Positions 53,622 through 63,792 of a stretch of 64,000 nucleotides of DNA are shown here, one piece after another. Within the stretch, counting starts at the first letter, position 1, and each line of letters opens with the position of its first letter. The notes under the pieces are model-generated. The model did no database searches. It had not been told where the DNA came from and saw nothing but the letters and a program-made list of their open reading frames with translations. Both the position numbers and the translations under genes were made by a program. Origin of the DNA: Stenotrophomonas sp. VV52 (GTDB taxonomy: Bacteria; Pseudomonadota; Gammaproteobacteria; Xanthomonadales; Xanthomonadaceae); the NCBI RefSeq assembly GCF_002893095.1, contig NZ_PKQQ01000007.1, forward strand, positions 1 to 64,000. Reading direction: 5' to 3'.

Positions 53622-54287
53622 TCAATCTTCTTCCGGCGGCAACACCAACGGCTCATCATCCAGCGTCAGCTTCCCCGCCATCAGCACCGCCTGGGTGCGG
53701 TTGGTCACCCCCAGCTTGCGCAGGATCGCGGTCACATGCGCCTTGATCGTCGCCTCGGACACATTGAGGTCGTACGCAATCTGCTTGTTCAAGCGCCCCG
53801 CGCCCAGCATCTGCAGCACCCGGAACTGCTGCGGGGTGAGCTCGCGCAAGCGCTGCCCGACCTCACGCTCCTCACGCCCGGTCTGCGGCACGTTGTGCGC
53901 CTCCGGCGGGGCCCAGGTCTCGCCGTCCAGGATCGCACCCAGCGCATGGCCGATCGTGTCCGAGTCGGCCGACTTGGGAATGAAGCCGAACGCACCGTGG
54001 TCCAGCGCCCGCCGCATCACCGTCGGCTCCTCGCGCGCGGACACCACCACCACCGGCAACTGCGGATGCAGCGCCCGCATGTGCACCAGCGCGTTGAAGC
54101 CCTGCGCGCCGGGCATGTTGAGGTCCATCAGCACCAGGTCGGCGTCGGCATGCTGTTCGGCCAGCTGGTACAGCGCTTCCACGCTGTCGGCTTCGAACAG
54201 CTGCACGCCCGGCATCACCCGCTGCACCGCACCGCGCAGGGCTTCGCGGAACAGCGGGTGGTCGTCGGCGATCAGCAGGGTAGGCAT
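53622..54287 (-). CDS. CrbR-like LuxR-type response regulator
   Basis: The 221-residue product has a receiver (about residues 1-120) with the acidic pair DD, phospho-acceptor Asp55 in LVLMDLNMPG, and Lys in FIPKSA. A LuxR/NarL helix-turn-helix follows (about 145-205; ELTPQQFRVLQMLGAG, then LNKQIAYDLNVSEATIKAHV). The ATG at 54287 starts the receiver, 18 nt after the acs stop, so the two are cotranscribed. CrbR/ErdR-type regulators activate acs in related bacteria, and the CrbS-like kinase at 48011 is the probable partner. The acs link is from position; DNA binding is not shown. Confidence 0.87.
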   Translation of the reverse strand: MPTLLIADDHPLFREALRGAVQRVMPGVQLFEADSVEALYQLAEQHADADLVLMDLNMPGAQGFNALVHMRALHPQLPVVVVSAREEPTVMRRALDHGAFGFIPKSADSDTIGHALGAILDGETWAPPEAHNVPQTGREEREVGQRLRELTPQQFRVLQMLGAGRLNKQIAYDLNVSEATIKAHVTAILRKLGVTNRTQAVLMAGKLTLDDEPLVLPPEED

Positions 54288-54305
54288 GGGGGATGCGAAC
54301 TCCAA

Positions 54306-56249
<1,944 letters not shown>

Positions 56250-56360
56250 GGCACCCTCACTTGCACTAGGACTGGGTTGTGCGATCGCAGCATAACCCGC
56301 GATTGTTCCCTCCCAGTTTGCCGCATCCACTGCCCGACGCGGTATCGCCGCGGTTAGACC

Positions 56361-56390
56361 TTGGTCGTACCGACCCCGGGGTTCGACCAA
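56361..56390. promoter_or_regulatory. Inverted repeats in the acs/porin divergent promoter
   Basis: TTGGTCG (56361-56367) and CGACCAA (56384-56390) are complementary. Inside lies a tighter repeat, GGTCG-TAC-CGACC (56363-56375). The site is about 110 bp from acs and 100 bp from the porin start. It is a candidate operator for the CrbR-like regulator; this is not demonstrated. Confidence 0.45.
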
Positions 56391-56485
56391 TTGCCAATAG
56401 CCGGGGTGCGTCAGCCGGCCGCACGCTCGGCTCGACCGTGACCCCACACGCGGCGATCACCTTGCCACCCGGGAGAGAGGGCAAC

Positions 56486-57913
56486 ATGAGCACCCGTATG
56501 TTGAAGACCATGCGCAAGCCGCTGGCGACCTGTTTGCTGGTCGCGCTGGTGGCCCCTGGCATGGCGTTTGCCGAGACCGCCAAAGAGAAGCAGCTGGAAG
56601 CACGCGTTGCCGAACTGGAACGCCAGGTGCAGCTGCTGCTGTCCACCACCCAGCAGCAACAGGGCCAGATCAGCCAGGCCCAGACCGACGTCACGGCAGT
56701 GAAGGCCGTGCAGGCACAGCAGCCCGCCGTGGCCGCCGTGCCGGCCGGCAAGCAGCCGATCCAGGTCACCACCATCACCCCGGGCGCCGCGCCGGGCACC
56801 ACGGTCAAGATCGGCGGCTTCATCAAGGCAGACTTCCTGCTCACCCAGACCGGCGACGGCCAGCTCGCCGACGACGCCACCGGTCGTGCGCTGTACCTGC
56901 CGGGCCAGACCCCGGTGGCCGGTGCCGGCGGCAGCGGAGAGAAGTCGGACGTGGACTTCAACGCCCACGCCAAGTTCTCGCGCTTCAACCTGGGCATCGA
57001 CAACGTCTCGGACAAGGGCAACAAATCCGGTGCGTTCTTCGAAATGGACTTCTTCGGCAACTCGCTGGGCAACCAGACCGCCACCAATACCTACGGCGTC
57101 ACCCTGCGCCACGCCTACATGTACTGGAACAACTGGCTGGCCGGCCAGACCTGGTCGAACTTCATGGACGCGGCCTCGCTGCCGGAAGCGGCCGACTTCG
57201 TCGGTCCCACCGACGGCGTGCTGTTCGTCCGCCAGACCCAAGTGCGCTACACCCAGGGCGGCTTCAGCGTCGCGCTGGAAAATCCGGAAACCACCGTGCT
57301 CACCGGTACCCGCAACCCGGTCACCGGGGCGTGGACCAATGCCGCGAGCAACAGCGACCGCGGCTCCCTGCCGGACCTGACCCTGCGTTACGGCTGGAAG
57401 GGCGACTGGGGCACCTTCGGCGTCGGCGGCATCGTGCGTCAGCTGAAGGTGGACAACCAGGCCACCGGCGCCGACGCCGACAAGATCGGCGGCGGCCTGA
57501 CCCTGGGCGGCAAGTGGGTGATGGCAGACAGCGACACGCTGCATTACCAGATCAGCGGCGGCGAAGGCATTGCCCGCTACGTGGGCCTGGGCGTCACCGC
57601 CGACACGGCCTACGACGTGGCCCGCGACGAACTCAACCCGACCGGGGTGCTGGCCGGCTATGTCGGCTGGCGCCACGCCTTCACCCCGAAGCTGCGCACC
57701 AACCTGATCTACGCGCGCAGCGATTACGACAACGACAGCGTGCTCGGCCCCCTGGTCACCAAGAGCGTGCAGAGCATCCGCGGCAACATCTTTTACACAC
57801 CGATGCCCAAGGTCGATATCGGTGCGGAGTACATGTACGGCGTGCGCGAGATCGAAGACGGTCGCAAGGGCGACATCAACCGCGTGCAGTTCACCACGAA
57901 ATACAGCTTCTAA
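56486..57913 (+). CDS. DcaP-type trimeric outer-membrane porin
   Basis: The 475-residue product has a signal peptide (about 29 residues, ending GMAFA), then a heptad-rich coiled coil (about 30-65, KEKQLEARVAELERQVQLLL). A Gln/Ala linker and a beta-barrel (about 100-475) end in FTTKYSF, with the terminal Phe expected for outer-membrane insertion. The coiled-coil-plus-barrel plan fits DcaP-like porins, which take up dicarboxylates and other organic anions. The ATG at 56486 has an AGAGAGGG ribosome site. It is divergent from acs and 63 nt before an MHS transporter, so a role in carboxylate uptake is likely. Confidence 0.85.
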   Translation: MSTRMLKTMRKPLATCLLVALVAPGMAFAETAKEKQLEARVAELERQVQLLLSTTQQQQGQISQAQTDVTAVKAVQAQQPAVAAVPAGKQPIQVTTITPGAAPGTTVKIGGFIKADFLLTQTGDGQLADDATGRALYLPGQTPVAGAGGSGEKSDVDFNAHAKFSRFNLGIDNVSDKGNKSGAFFEMDFFGNSLGNQTATNTYGVTLRHAYMYWNNWLAGQTWSNFMDAASLPEAADFVGPTDGVLFVRQTQVRYTQGGFSVALENPETTVLTGTRNPVTGAWTNAASNSDRGSLPDLTLRYGWKGDWGTFGVGGIVRQLKVDNQATGADADKIGGGLTLGGKWVMADSDTLHYQISGGEGIARYVGLGVTADTAYDVARDELNPTGVLAGYVGWRHAFTPKLRTNLIYARSDYDNDSVLGPLVTKSVQSIRGNIFYTPMPKVDIGAEYMYGVREIEDGRKGDINRVQFTTKYSF

Positions 57914-57976
57914 ATACAACGAACGCCGGTCCACGGGCCGGCGACATCCACGATTGCTTCGGAGGGGAAGCGTCCC

Positions 57977-59632
57977 ATGTCCACCACACCATTGCCTGCA
58001 AAGTCAGAGCTCACCAAGGGCCACAAGAAGGTCATCTTCGCGTCCAGCCTGGGTACCGTTTTCGAATGGTATGACTTCTTCCTGTACGGCTCGCTGGCGG
58101 CGATCATCGCCAAGCAGTTCTTCAGCGGGGTCAACGAAACCACGGGCATGATCTTCGCCCTGCTGGCCTTCGCCGCCGGCTTCTTCGTACGTCCGTTCGG
58201 CGCGGCCTTCTTCGGCAGCCTCGGCGACCGCATCGGCCGCAAGTACACCTTCCTGGTCACGATCCTGATCATGGGCATCTCGACCTTCCTGGTCGGCGTG
58301 CTGCCCAACTACGCCTCGATCGGTTTCGCCGCCCCGGTGATCCTGATCGTGCTGCGCCTGGCCCAGGGCCTGGCGATGGGCGGCGAGTACGGTGGCGCGG
58401 CCACCTACGTGGCCGAACATGCACCGGAAGACAAGCGCGGCCTGTACACCAGCTTCATCCAGTGCACCGCCACGCTCGGCCTGTTCATGTCGCTGCTGAT
58501 CATCCTGGCCTGCCGTTACTTCCTGGGCAACGAAGCCTTTGAAGCCTGGGGCTGGCGCATTCCGTTCCTGGTCTCGATCATCCTGCTGGGCATTTCGGTG
58601 TGGATCCGCCTGCAGCTGAGCGAATCCCCGCTGTTCCAGCAGATGAAGGCCGAAGGCAAGGGCTCCAAGACCCCGTTCCGCGACAGCCTGAAGGGCGGCA
58701 ACCTCAAGCTGATGCTGCTGGTGCTGCTCGGTGCCGCGGCCGGCCAGGCCGTGGTGTGGTACGGCGGCCAGTTCTACGCACTGTTCTTCCTGAGCAGCAT
58801 GCTCAAGGTCGATGCCACCACCTCCTACCTGCTGATCGCCGCGGCGCTGGCCCTGGGCACGCCGTTCTTCATCTTCTTCGGCTGGCTGTCGGACCGCATC
58901 GGCCGCAAGAAGATCATCCTGGCCGGCTGTCTGCTGGCGGCGGTGACCTACATCCCGATCTTCAAGGGCCTGACCCACTTCGCCAACCCGGGCATCGAAG
59001 AAGCCCGCAGCGGTTCGCCGGCGCTGGTCATCGCCGACCCGAACACCTGCTCGTTCCAGTTCGATCCGGTCGGCCTGCGCAAGTTCACCAGCTCCTGCGA
59101 CGTGGCCACTGCCGCGCTGACCAAGGCCGGTGTGCCGTATGACGTGCAGCCTGCCGCCGCCGGTTCGCTGGCGATGGTGAGCGTGGGCAACACCCAGGTG
59201 ACCTCGTTCGAAGCGGCCGGGCTGACCAAGGACGAGCTCAAGGCCAAGGGTGATGCGTTCGGTAGTGAGTTGAAGGGTGCATTGACCGCGGCGGGTTATC
59301 CGGCGAAGGCCGACAACGCCCGCATCAACATCGCCGGCACGGTGTTCATGCTGTGGCTGCTGGTGCTGTACGTCACCATGGTCTATGGCCCGATCGCGGC
59401 CTACCTGGTCGAGCTGTTCCCGACCCGCATCCGCTACACCTCGATGTCGCTGCCGTACCACATCGGCAACGGCTGGTTCGGTGGCTTCCTGCCGGCGATC
59501 TCGTTCGCGCTGGTGGCCGGTACCGGCAACCTGTACTACGGCCTGTGGTACCCGATCATCATCGCGCTGATGACGGTCGTGGTGGGCGGGTTGTTCCTGC
59601 GCGAAACCAAGGGTGTGGATATCACCAAGTAA
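57977..59632 (+). CDS. MHS-family MFS transporter
   Basis: The 551-residue protein is a metabolite:H+ symporter-type MFS member. It begins with KVIFASSLGTVFEWYDFFLYG, the typical MHS entry, has the loop 2-3 motif GSLGDRIGRK, and LAQGLAMGGEYGGA in helix 4. The second half shows GWLSDRIGRKK. A hydrophilic insert of about 100 residues (about 345-450, two Cys) lies between helices in the C-terminal half. The protein ends near FLRETKG. Organic acids are likely substrates because it follows a porin and faces acs. It starts 63 nt after the porin stop and ends before a strong terminator. Confidence 0.88.
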   Translation: MSTTPLPAKSELTKGHKKVIFASSLGTVFEWYDFFLYGSLAAIIAKQFFSGVNETTGMIFALLAFAAGFFVRPFGAAFFGSLGDRIGRKYTFLVTILIMGISTFLVGVLPNYASIGFAAPVILIVLRLAQGLAMGGEYGGAATYVAEHAPEDKRGLYTSFIQCTATLGLFMSLLIILACRYFLGNEAFEAWGWRIPFLVSIILLGISVWIRLQLSESPLFQQMKAEGKGSKTPFRDSLKGGNLKLMLLVLLGAAAGQAVVWYGGQFYALFFLSSMLKVDATTSYLLIAAALALGTPFFIFFGWLSDRIGRKKIILAGCLLAAVTYIPIFKGLTHFANPGIEEARSGSPALVIADPNTCSFQFDPVGLRKFTSSCDVATAALTKAGVPYDVQPAAAGSLAMVSVGNTQVTSFEAAGLTKDELKAKGDAFGSELKGALTAAGYPAKADNARINIAGTVFMLWLLVLYVTMVYGPIAAYLVELFPTRIRYTSMSLPYHIGNGWFGGFLPAISFALVAGTGNLYYGLWYPIIIALMTVVVGGLFLRETKGVDITK

Positions 59633-59658
59633 GTTCCATGGGTGATTGATGGACCGAG

Positions 59659-59687
59659 GGGCCGTGGCGTTTGCCGCGGCCCTTTTT
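59659..59687 (+). terminator. Intrinsic terminator of the porin-transporter operon
   Basis: The stem GGGCCGTGGC / GCCGCGGCCC (one G-T pair) with loop GTTT is followed by TTTTT. It begins 26 nt after the transporter stop. Confidence 0.9.
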
Positions 59688-59704
59688 CGTTCGGGTGCCC
59701 GTGG

Positions 59705-59779
59705 GACACGCATGGCGTGTCGCTACGCGGGTGGCGACGATGGTCATCCCGGGCGGCGTAGCGACACGCCATGCGTGTC
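59705..59779. repeat. Inverted pair of GTAGCGACACG-type REP-like hairpins
   Basis: 59705-59726 is the reverse copy and 59758-59779 the forward copy (GTAGCGACACGCCATGCGTG, then TC). A third copy is at 26156. Confidence 0.8.
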
Positions 59780-59805
59780 CTCGCGGTGCCTCCCGAAACC
59801 ATTGC

Positions 59806-59811
59806 TATATT
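59806..59811 (+). promoter_or_regulatory. Candidate -10 element of the aldehyde dehydrogenase gene
   Basis: TATATT, with TTGC just upstream, ends 6 nt before the ATG at 59818. No ribosome site is visible; a leaderless mRNA is suggested. Confidence 0.45.
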
Positions 59812-59817
59812 CCCCCC

Positions 59818-61233
59818 ATGGACCCCACCCACACCGCCCCCGCTGCGCTCCCGGCCCTTCTCCGCACCCTGCGCCAGGCGTGGCAAAGCAACCGTCCATC
59901 CCTCGACCAGCGCCGCAACGATCTCCAGCGCCTCCGCACTACGTTGAAATCGCGCCTGCCCGAAATGGCCGAGGCCATCGCCGCCGACTTCGGGCACCGT
60001 TCCACCCACGAATCGCTGATCGCCGACGGCATGACCGTGCTCAACGAGATCGACCACCTGCTCGGCCACCTGCGGGGCTGGATGCGCCCGCGCCGGGTCG
60101 GGGTGGGCTGGCGGTTCTGGCCAGCGCACGCGCAGACCCGGCCGGTGCCGCTGGGCGTGGTCGGGGTGATCTCGCCGTGGAACTACCCGGTGAACCTCGC
60201 GCTGATTCCGCTCGCCACCGCGATTGCTGCCGGCAACCACGTCATCCTCAAGCCGTCCGAACACACCCCGCGCACCAGCGCGTTCCTGCAGGACCTGCTC
60301 GCATCGGTATTTCCGGCCGACCGCGTGGCGGTGGTGCAGGGCGACGGCGAACTCGCCGCTGCGCTGTCCGGCTCACCGCTGGACCATCTGGTATTCACCG
60401 GCTCCACCGCCGTGGGCCGCAAGGTCATGGCCGCCGCCGCCCGGCACCTGACTCCGCTCACCCTGGAGCTGGGCGGCAAGTCGCCGGCCATCGTCTGCAG
60501 CGACTACCCGCTGGACAAGGCCGCCGCGCGCCTCGCCACCGGCAAGTGGTTCAACGCCGGGCAGACCTGCATCGCGCCGGATTACGTGCTGATCGACGGC
60601 CGCCGCCAGCGCGAGCTGGTGCAGCAGCTGCAGACCCGGGTGCGGGAGCGCTACGGCGATTTCAGCGACGCCAGCGACTACACCCGCATCATCCACGAGG
60701 GCCAGTACCAGCGCCTGCTCGGCTACCTGGCCCAGGCCCGCGAACGCGGCGTGCCGGTGATCGAACTGGCCACTGTCGACCCCGAGCGCGCGCGCCGCGA
60801 ACGGCTGATCGTGCCGACCATCGTGCTCGACCCGCCGGCCGACCTGGACCTGATGCAGGAGGAAATCTTCGGCCCGATCCTGCCGGTGTGCGCCTATCCG
60901 GACCTGGATGCCGCGCTGGCCGAGGTGCAGGGCCGCGACCGGCCGTTGGCGTTGTATGTCTTCAGTGATGAGCGAGACGTGGTGGAGCGTGTGCTGGGCC
61001 AGGTCGTGGCCGGTGGCGTCACCGTCAACGACACCCTGCTGCACTTCGCGATCAACGGCCTGCCGTTCGGCGGGGTGGGTCCCAGCGGCATGGGCGCGTA
61101 CCACGGGCGGGCCGGGTTCGATGCGATGAGCAAGCAGCTGCCGATCCTGTGGCAAGCACGCTGGGCGGCGAGTGATCTGTTGAAACCGCCGTATTCAAAG
61201 ATCGCGGGGTTGTTGAAGGCGTTGGTGCGGTAG
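59818..61233 (+). CDS. Aldehyde dehydrogenase, coniferyl-aldehyde-type
   Basis: The 471-residue product is an NAD(P)-dependent aldehyde dehydrogenase. Its short N-terminus and HLRGWMRPRRV segment resemble the coniferyl aldehyde/class 3 group. Visible landmarks are the Rossmann-site VGVISPWNYPV, the glycine motif FTGSTAVGRK, catalytic Glu217 in LELGGKSP and catalytic Cys251 in FNAGQTCIAPD. EEIFGPILPV and the C-terminal PFGGVGPSGMGAYHG are also present. The natural aldehyde is not clear. The ATG at 59818 was chosen because the upstream open frame crosses REP repeats. Confidence 0.92.
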   Translation: MDPTHTAPAALPALLRTLRQAWQSNRPSLDQRRNDLQRLRTTLKSRLPEMAEAIAADFGHRSTHESLIADGMTVLNEIDHLLGHLRGWMRPRRVGVGWRFWPAHAQTRPVPLGVVGVISPWNYPVNLALIPLATAIAAGNHVILKPSEHTPRTSAFLQDLLASVFPADRVAVVQGDGELAAALSGSPLDHLVFTGSTAVGRKVMAAAARHLTPLTLELGGKSPAIVCSDYPLDKAAARLATGKWFNAGQTCIAPDYVLIDGRRQRELVQQLQTRVRERYGDFSDASDYTRIIHEGQYQRLLGYLAQARERGVPVIELATVDPERARRERLIVPTIVLDPPADLDLMQEEIFGPILPVCAYPDLDAALAEVQGRDRPLALYVFSDERDVVERVLGQVVAGGVTVNDTLLHFAINGLPFGGVGPSGMGAYHGRAGFDAMSKQLPILWQARWAASDLLKPPYSKIAGLLKALVR

Positions 61234-61240
61234 GGGCGGG

Positions 61241-61246
61241 TAGAAT
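61241..61246 (+). promoter_or_regulatory. Candidate -10 element of xthA
   Basis: TAGAAT ends exactly 6 nt before the xthA ATG at 61253. No ribosome site is present. The gene starts 19 nt after the aldehyde dehydrogenase stop, so read-through is also possible. Confidence 0.45.
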
Positions 61247-61252
61247 GCCCCC

Positions 61253-62020
61253 ATGAAAATCGCCTCCTGGAACGTCAACTCCCTCAACGTGCGCCTGCCG
61301 CACCTGGAACAATGGCTCACGGCGTTCGCGCCGGACGTGGTCGGAATCCAGGAAACCAAGATGGAGGACCACAAGTTCCCCGACGCGGTGCTGGCCGGGC
61401 TCGGCTACCGCAGCGTGTTCGCGGGGCAGAAGACCTACAACGGCGTCGCGCTGCTCTCGCGCGAACCGGCCCAGGACGTGCAGATCGGCATTCCCGGCTT
61501 CGAGGACGAGCAGAAGCGCGTCATCGCCGGCACCGTCAACGGCGTGCGCATCATCAACCTGTACGTGGTCAACGGCCAGGACGTGGGCACCGACAAGTAT
61601 GAGTACAAGCTTCGCTGGCTCGAAGCGGTGCATGCCTGGGTCGCCGCCGAACTGGCGAAGTACCCCGAACTGGTGGTGATGGGCGACTTCAACATCGCCC
61701 CGGAAGGGCGCGACACCCACGACCCGCTGGTCTGGAACGAGAACCACATCCTCACTTCCACCGCCGAACGCGGCGCGCTCAACAAGCTGCTGCAGCTGGG
61801 CCTGCACGACGCGTTCCGCCTGCACAGCGAAGAACAAGGCGTGTTCAGCTGGTGGGACTACCGCGCCGCCGGTTTCCGCCGCAACCTGGGCCTGCGCATC
61901 GACCTGACCCTGGTCTCCGACGCGCTCAAGGCACGCGCACTGGCCTCGGGTATCGATCGCGAACCGCGCACCTGGGACCGGCCGAGCGACCATGCCCCGG
62001 CGTGGGTGCAGCTGGGCTGA
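61253..62020 (+). CDS. xthA: Exodeoxyribonuclease III
   Basis: Exonuclease III is an AP endonuclease and 3'-5' exonuclease of base-excision repair. The 255-residue product shows the Mg-binding N-terminus IASWNVNSLNVR with Asn, and GIQETKMEDHKFP with Glu near residue 34. The active-site Tyr region is INLYVVNGQ. GDFNIAPEGRD and the terminal SDHAPAWVQL carry the catalytic Asp and His. The length is normal. Confidence 0.95.
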   Translation: MKIASWNVNSLNVRLPHLEQWLTAFAPDVVGIQETKMEDHKFPDAVLAGLGYRSVFAGQKTYNGVALLSREPAQDVQIGIPGFEDEQKRVIAGTVNGVRIINLYVVNGQDVGTDKYEYKLRWLEAVHAWVAAELAKYPELVVMGDFNIAPEGRDTHDPLVWNENHILTSTAERGALNKLLQLGLHDAFRLHSEEQGVFSWWDYRAAGFRRNLGLRIDLTLVSDALKARALASGIDREPRTWDRPSDHAPAWVQLG

Positions 62021-62026
62021 AAAAGA

Positions 62027-62052
62027 AAAGGCCCGGCGGGTGCCGGGCCTTT
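62027..62052. terminator. Bidirectional terminator between xthA and GlsB gene
   Basis: A perfect 11-bp stem (AAAGGCCCGGC with its complement) and 4-nt loop lie between convergent genes. The minus-strand exit is T-rich (CTTTTCTTTTT), so it fits the GlsB-type gene best; the plus-strand exit is weaker. Confidence 0.8.
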
Positions 62053-62072
62053 CCCTTGTCCACCGGCGTTGT

Positions 62073-62324
62073 TTACCGGATGCGCTTGCGCGTAAACAGG
62101 TTCACGATGGCCAGCAGGATCACCGCGCCGATCAGCGAGTACAGGAACGACCACAGCGAAATGCCGTCGTTGATGTTGCCGCCGAACAGGAACCCTGCAA
62201 TCAACGCACCCACGATGCCGACCACGATGTTCAGGATGATGCCCTGCTGCGCGTCGCGACGCATGATGATGCTGGCCAGCCAGCCCACGATGCCACCGAC
62301 GATCAACCAGATGATGATGCCCAT
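62073..62324 (-). CDS. GlsB/YeaQ/YmgE family membrane protein
   Basis: The 83-residue product has three hydrophobic segments and the family's Gly-rich pattern: IIIWLIVGGIVGWLAS, then GIILNIVVGIVGALIAGFLF, then a third helix near residues 58-76. It ends in a basic tail (FTRKRIR). Members are often called transglycosylase-associated or stress-response proteins; the molecular function is unknown. The ATG at 62324 has a GGGAG ribosome site 8 nt upstream. Confidence 0.9.
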   Translation of the reverse strand: MGIIIWLIVGGIVGWLASIIMRRDAQQGIILNIVVGIVGALIAGFLFGGNINDGISLWSFLYSLIGAVILLAIVNLFTRKRIR

Positions 62325-62414
62325 GTTGGTGACTCCCTCTGAGTGGATGAAGCGGCGCCAGTTGAAGGCAACCCCCGTGAAGTCCCCGTGCAGTGGGCTT
62401 GGCGGGGCCTTGGC

Positions 62415-63014
62415 ATGAGCCTGCCGGCCACCCTGGACGGCCCCTGGCGGTTCGGCCCGGTCACGGTCTGGCGGCTGCCGCACGTGCCCGGCACCCGCGG
62501 CGAGCCGCAGGCCCGGGTGCTGCTGGCCGAGCAGCTCGGCGGCGGCCCCGAGACCCTGCCGCTGCAGCGCGACCCGCGCGGCCGCCCCGAGCTGCACGGC
62601 CCGCTGGCGCACATGGGCACCGGCTGGAGCCACAGCCACGGCCTGCTGCTGGTCGGGCTGGGCGAGGGCGTGCGGCTGGGGGTGGACCTGGAACCGCTGC
62701 GGCCCCGCCCGCGCATGGCCGAGATCATCGAGCGCTTCTTCCACCCTTCCGAAGTGGCCTGGCTGCTCGGCCTGGACGACACCGCCCGCAACCATTGGTT
62801 CTTCCGGGTCTGGTGCGCCAAGGAAGCCATCCTCAAGGCGCAGGGCCAGGGCATCTCGTTCGGCCTGCATCGCCTGCACCTGGCCCCGGGACCGGACGGC
62901 GCCCTGCACCTGGCCTGGGCCGACCCCGAACTGGGCCCGGCCGCGCGCTGGCACCTGCACGAATGGCAGGCAGCGGATGATTTCCGCGCCGCGCTGGCCT
63001 GGCACGCGCTCTGA
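62415..63014 (+). CDS. 4'-phosphopantetheinyl transferase superfamily protein
   Basis: The 199-residue product transfers 4'-phosphopantetheine from CoA to carrier-protein Ser residues. The Sfp/AcpT-type signatures are present: WSHSHGLLLVGL, then GVDLE with the Mg-binding Asp91, and WCAKEAILKAQG with Glu137. The length lies between compact and Sfp-type enzymes. The target carrier protein is unknown; no polyketide or peptide synthetase lies nearby. The ATG at 62415 has GGGG upstream and begins just before the conserved part; the frame is open a further 72 nt. Confidence 0.88.
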   Translation: MSLPATLDGPWRFGPVTVWRLPHVPGTRGEPQARVLLAEQLGGGPETLPLQRDPRGRPELHGPLAHMGTGWSHSHGLLLVGLGEGVRLGVDLEPLRPRPRMAEIIERFFHPSEVAWLLGLDDTARNHWFFRVWCAKEAILKAQGQGISFGLHRLHLAPGPDGALHLAWADPELGPAARWHLHEWQAADDFRAALAWHAL

Positions 63015-63053
63015 TCGCGCCGAATCCGCGCAGTACGACCGGCGCCACCCTGC

Positions 63054-63059
63054 GATAAT
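63054..63059 (+). promoter_or_regulatory. Candidate -10 element of rsmG
   Basis: GATAAT, with TGC as an extended -10, ends 6 nt before the rsmG ATG at 63066. A leaderless transcript is suggested. Confidence 0.5.
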
Positions 63060-63065
63060 GGGCGC

Positions 63066-63704
63066 ATGACCGAGCACACTCTTCCTTCCAACGTGGCTGC
63101 CGAGCTTGAAAAAGGCCTGGCCGCCATGGGCCTGGACGCCGCCCTGGCGCCGCCGCTGCTGACCTACCTGACCCTGCTCAACCGCTGGAACAAGACCTAC
63201 AACCTGACCGCGATCCGCGATCCGCTGGAGATGGTCACCCGCCACCTGCTCGATTCGCTGGCGATGCAGCCGTACCTGGAGCAGGGCACGCTGGCCGACC
63301 TCGGCACCGGCCCGGGGCTGCCGGGCATCCCGCTGGCCATCGCCCGCCCGCAGCTGCAGGTGACCCTGGTCGAAAGCAACGGCAAGAAGGCGCGCTTCAT
63401 GCGCGAAGCGGTGCGCCAGCTGGGCCTGGGCAACGCCCGCGTAGCCGAGTCGCGCGCCGAAGCGCTGGACGAGCCGGCCGCGTATGACAACCTGACCGCG
63501 CGCGCGATGGACACCCTGGCCGGGATCATTGCGGTCGGCGGCCACCTGCTGCGCCCGGGCGGGCGCCTGTTGGCGATGAAGGGCGTGTACCCGCACGACG
63601 AGATCGCCCAGCTGCCGGCCGGCTGGCAGGTCGAACAGGTGTTGCCGCTCAAGGTTCCCGGCCTCACCGGCGAGCGTCACCTGGTCGTGGTGGCCGGGCC
63701 ATGA
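63066..63704 (+). CDS. rsmG: 16S rRNA (guanine527-N7)-methyltransferase
   Basis: RsmG (GidB) methylates N7 of G527 in 16S rRNA using S-adenosylmethionine. The 212-residue product has the early [19 protein letters not shown] and HLLDSLAM segments, the SAM motif [15 protein letters not shown], and a [11 protein letters not shown] motif. ARAMDTL follows. The gene precedes parA, the usual rsmG-parA order near the bacterial replication origin. The C-terminus ends HLVVVAGP. Confidence 0.96.
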   Translation: MTEHTLPSNVAAELEKGLAAMGLDAALAPPLLTYLTLLNRWNKTYNLTAIRDPLEMVTRHLLDSLAMQPYLEQGTLADLGTGPGLPGIPLAIARPQLQVTLVESNGKKARFMREAVRQLGLGNARVAESRAEALDEPAAYDNLTARAMDTLAGIIAVGGHLLRPGGRLLAMKGVYPHDEIAQLPAGWQVEQVLPLKVPGLTGERHLVVVAGP

Positions 63705-63792
63705 AGGGGCCCGGCGCGCATCTCACAGTGCATGACACGGCCGCTGACCGCATAATGCCCAGTCCCACTCCCTGCCGATGAGGCTCACCCGC

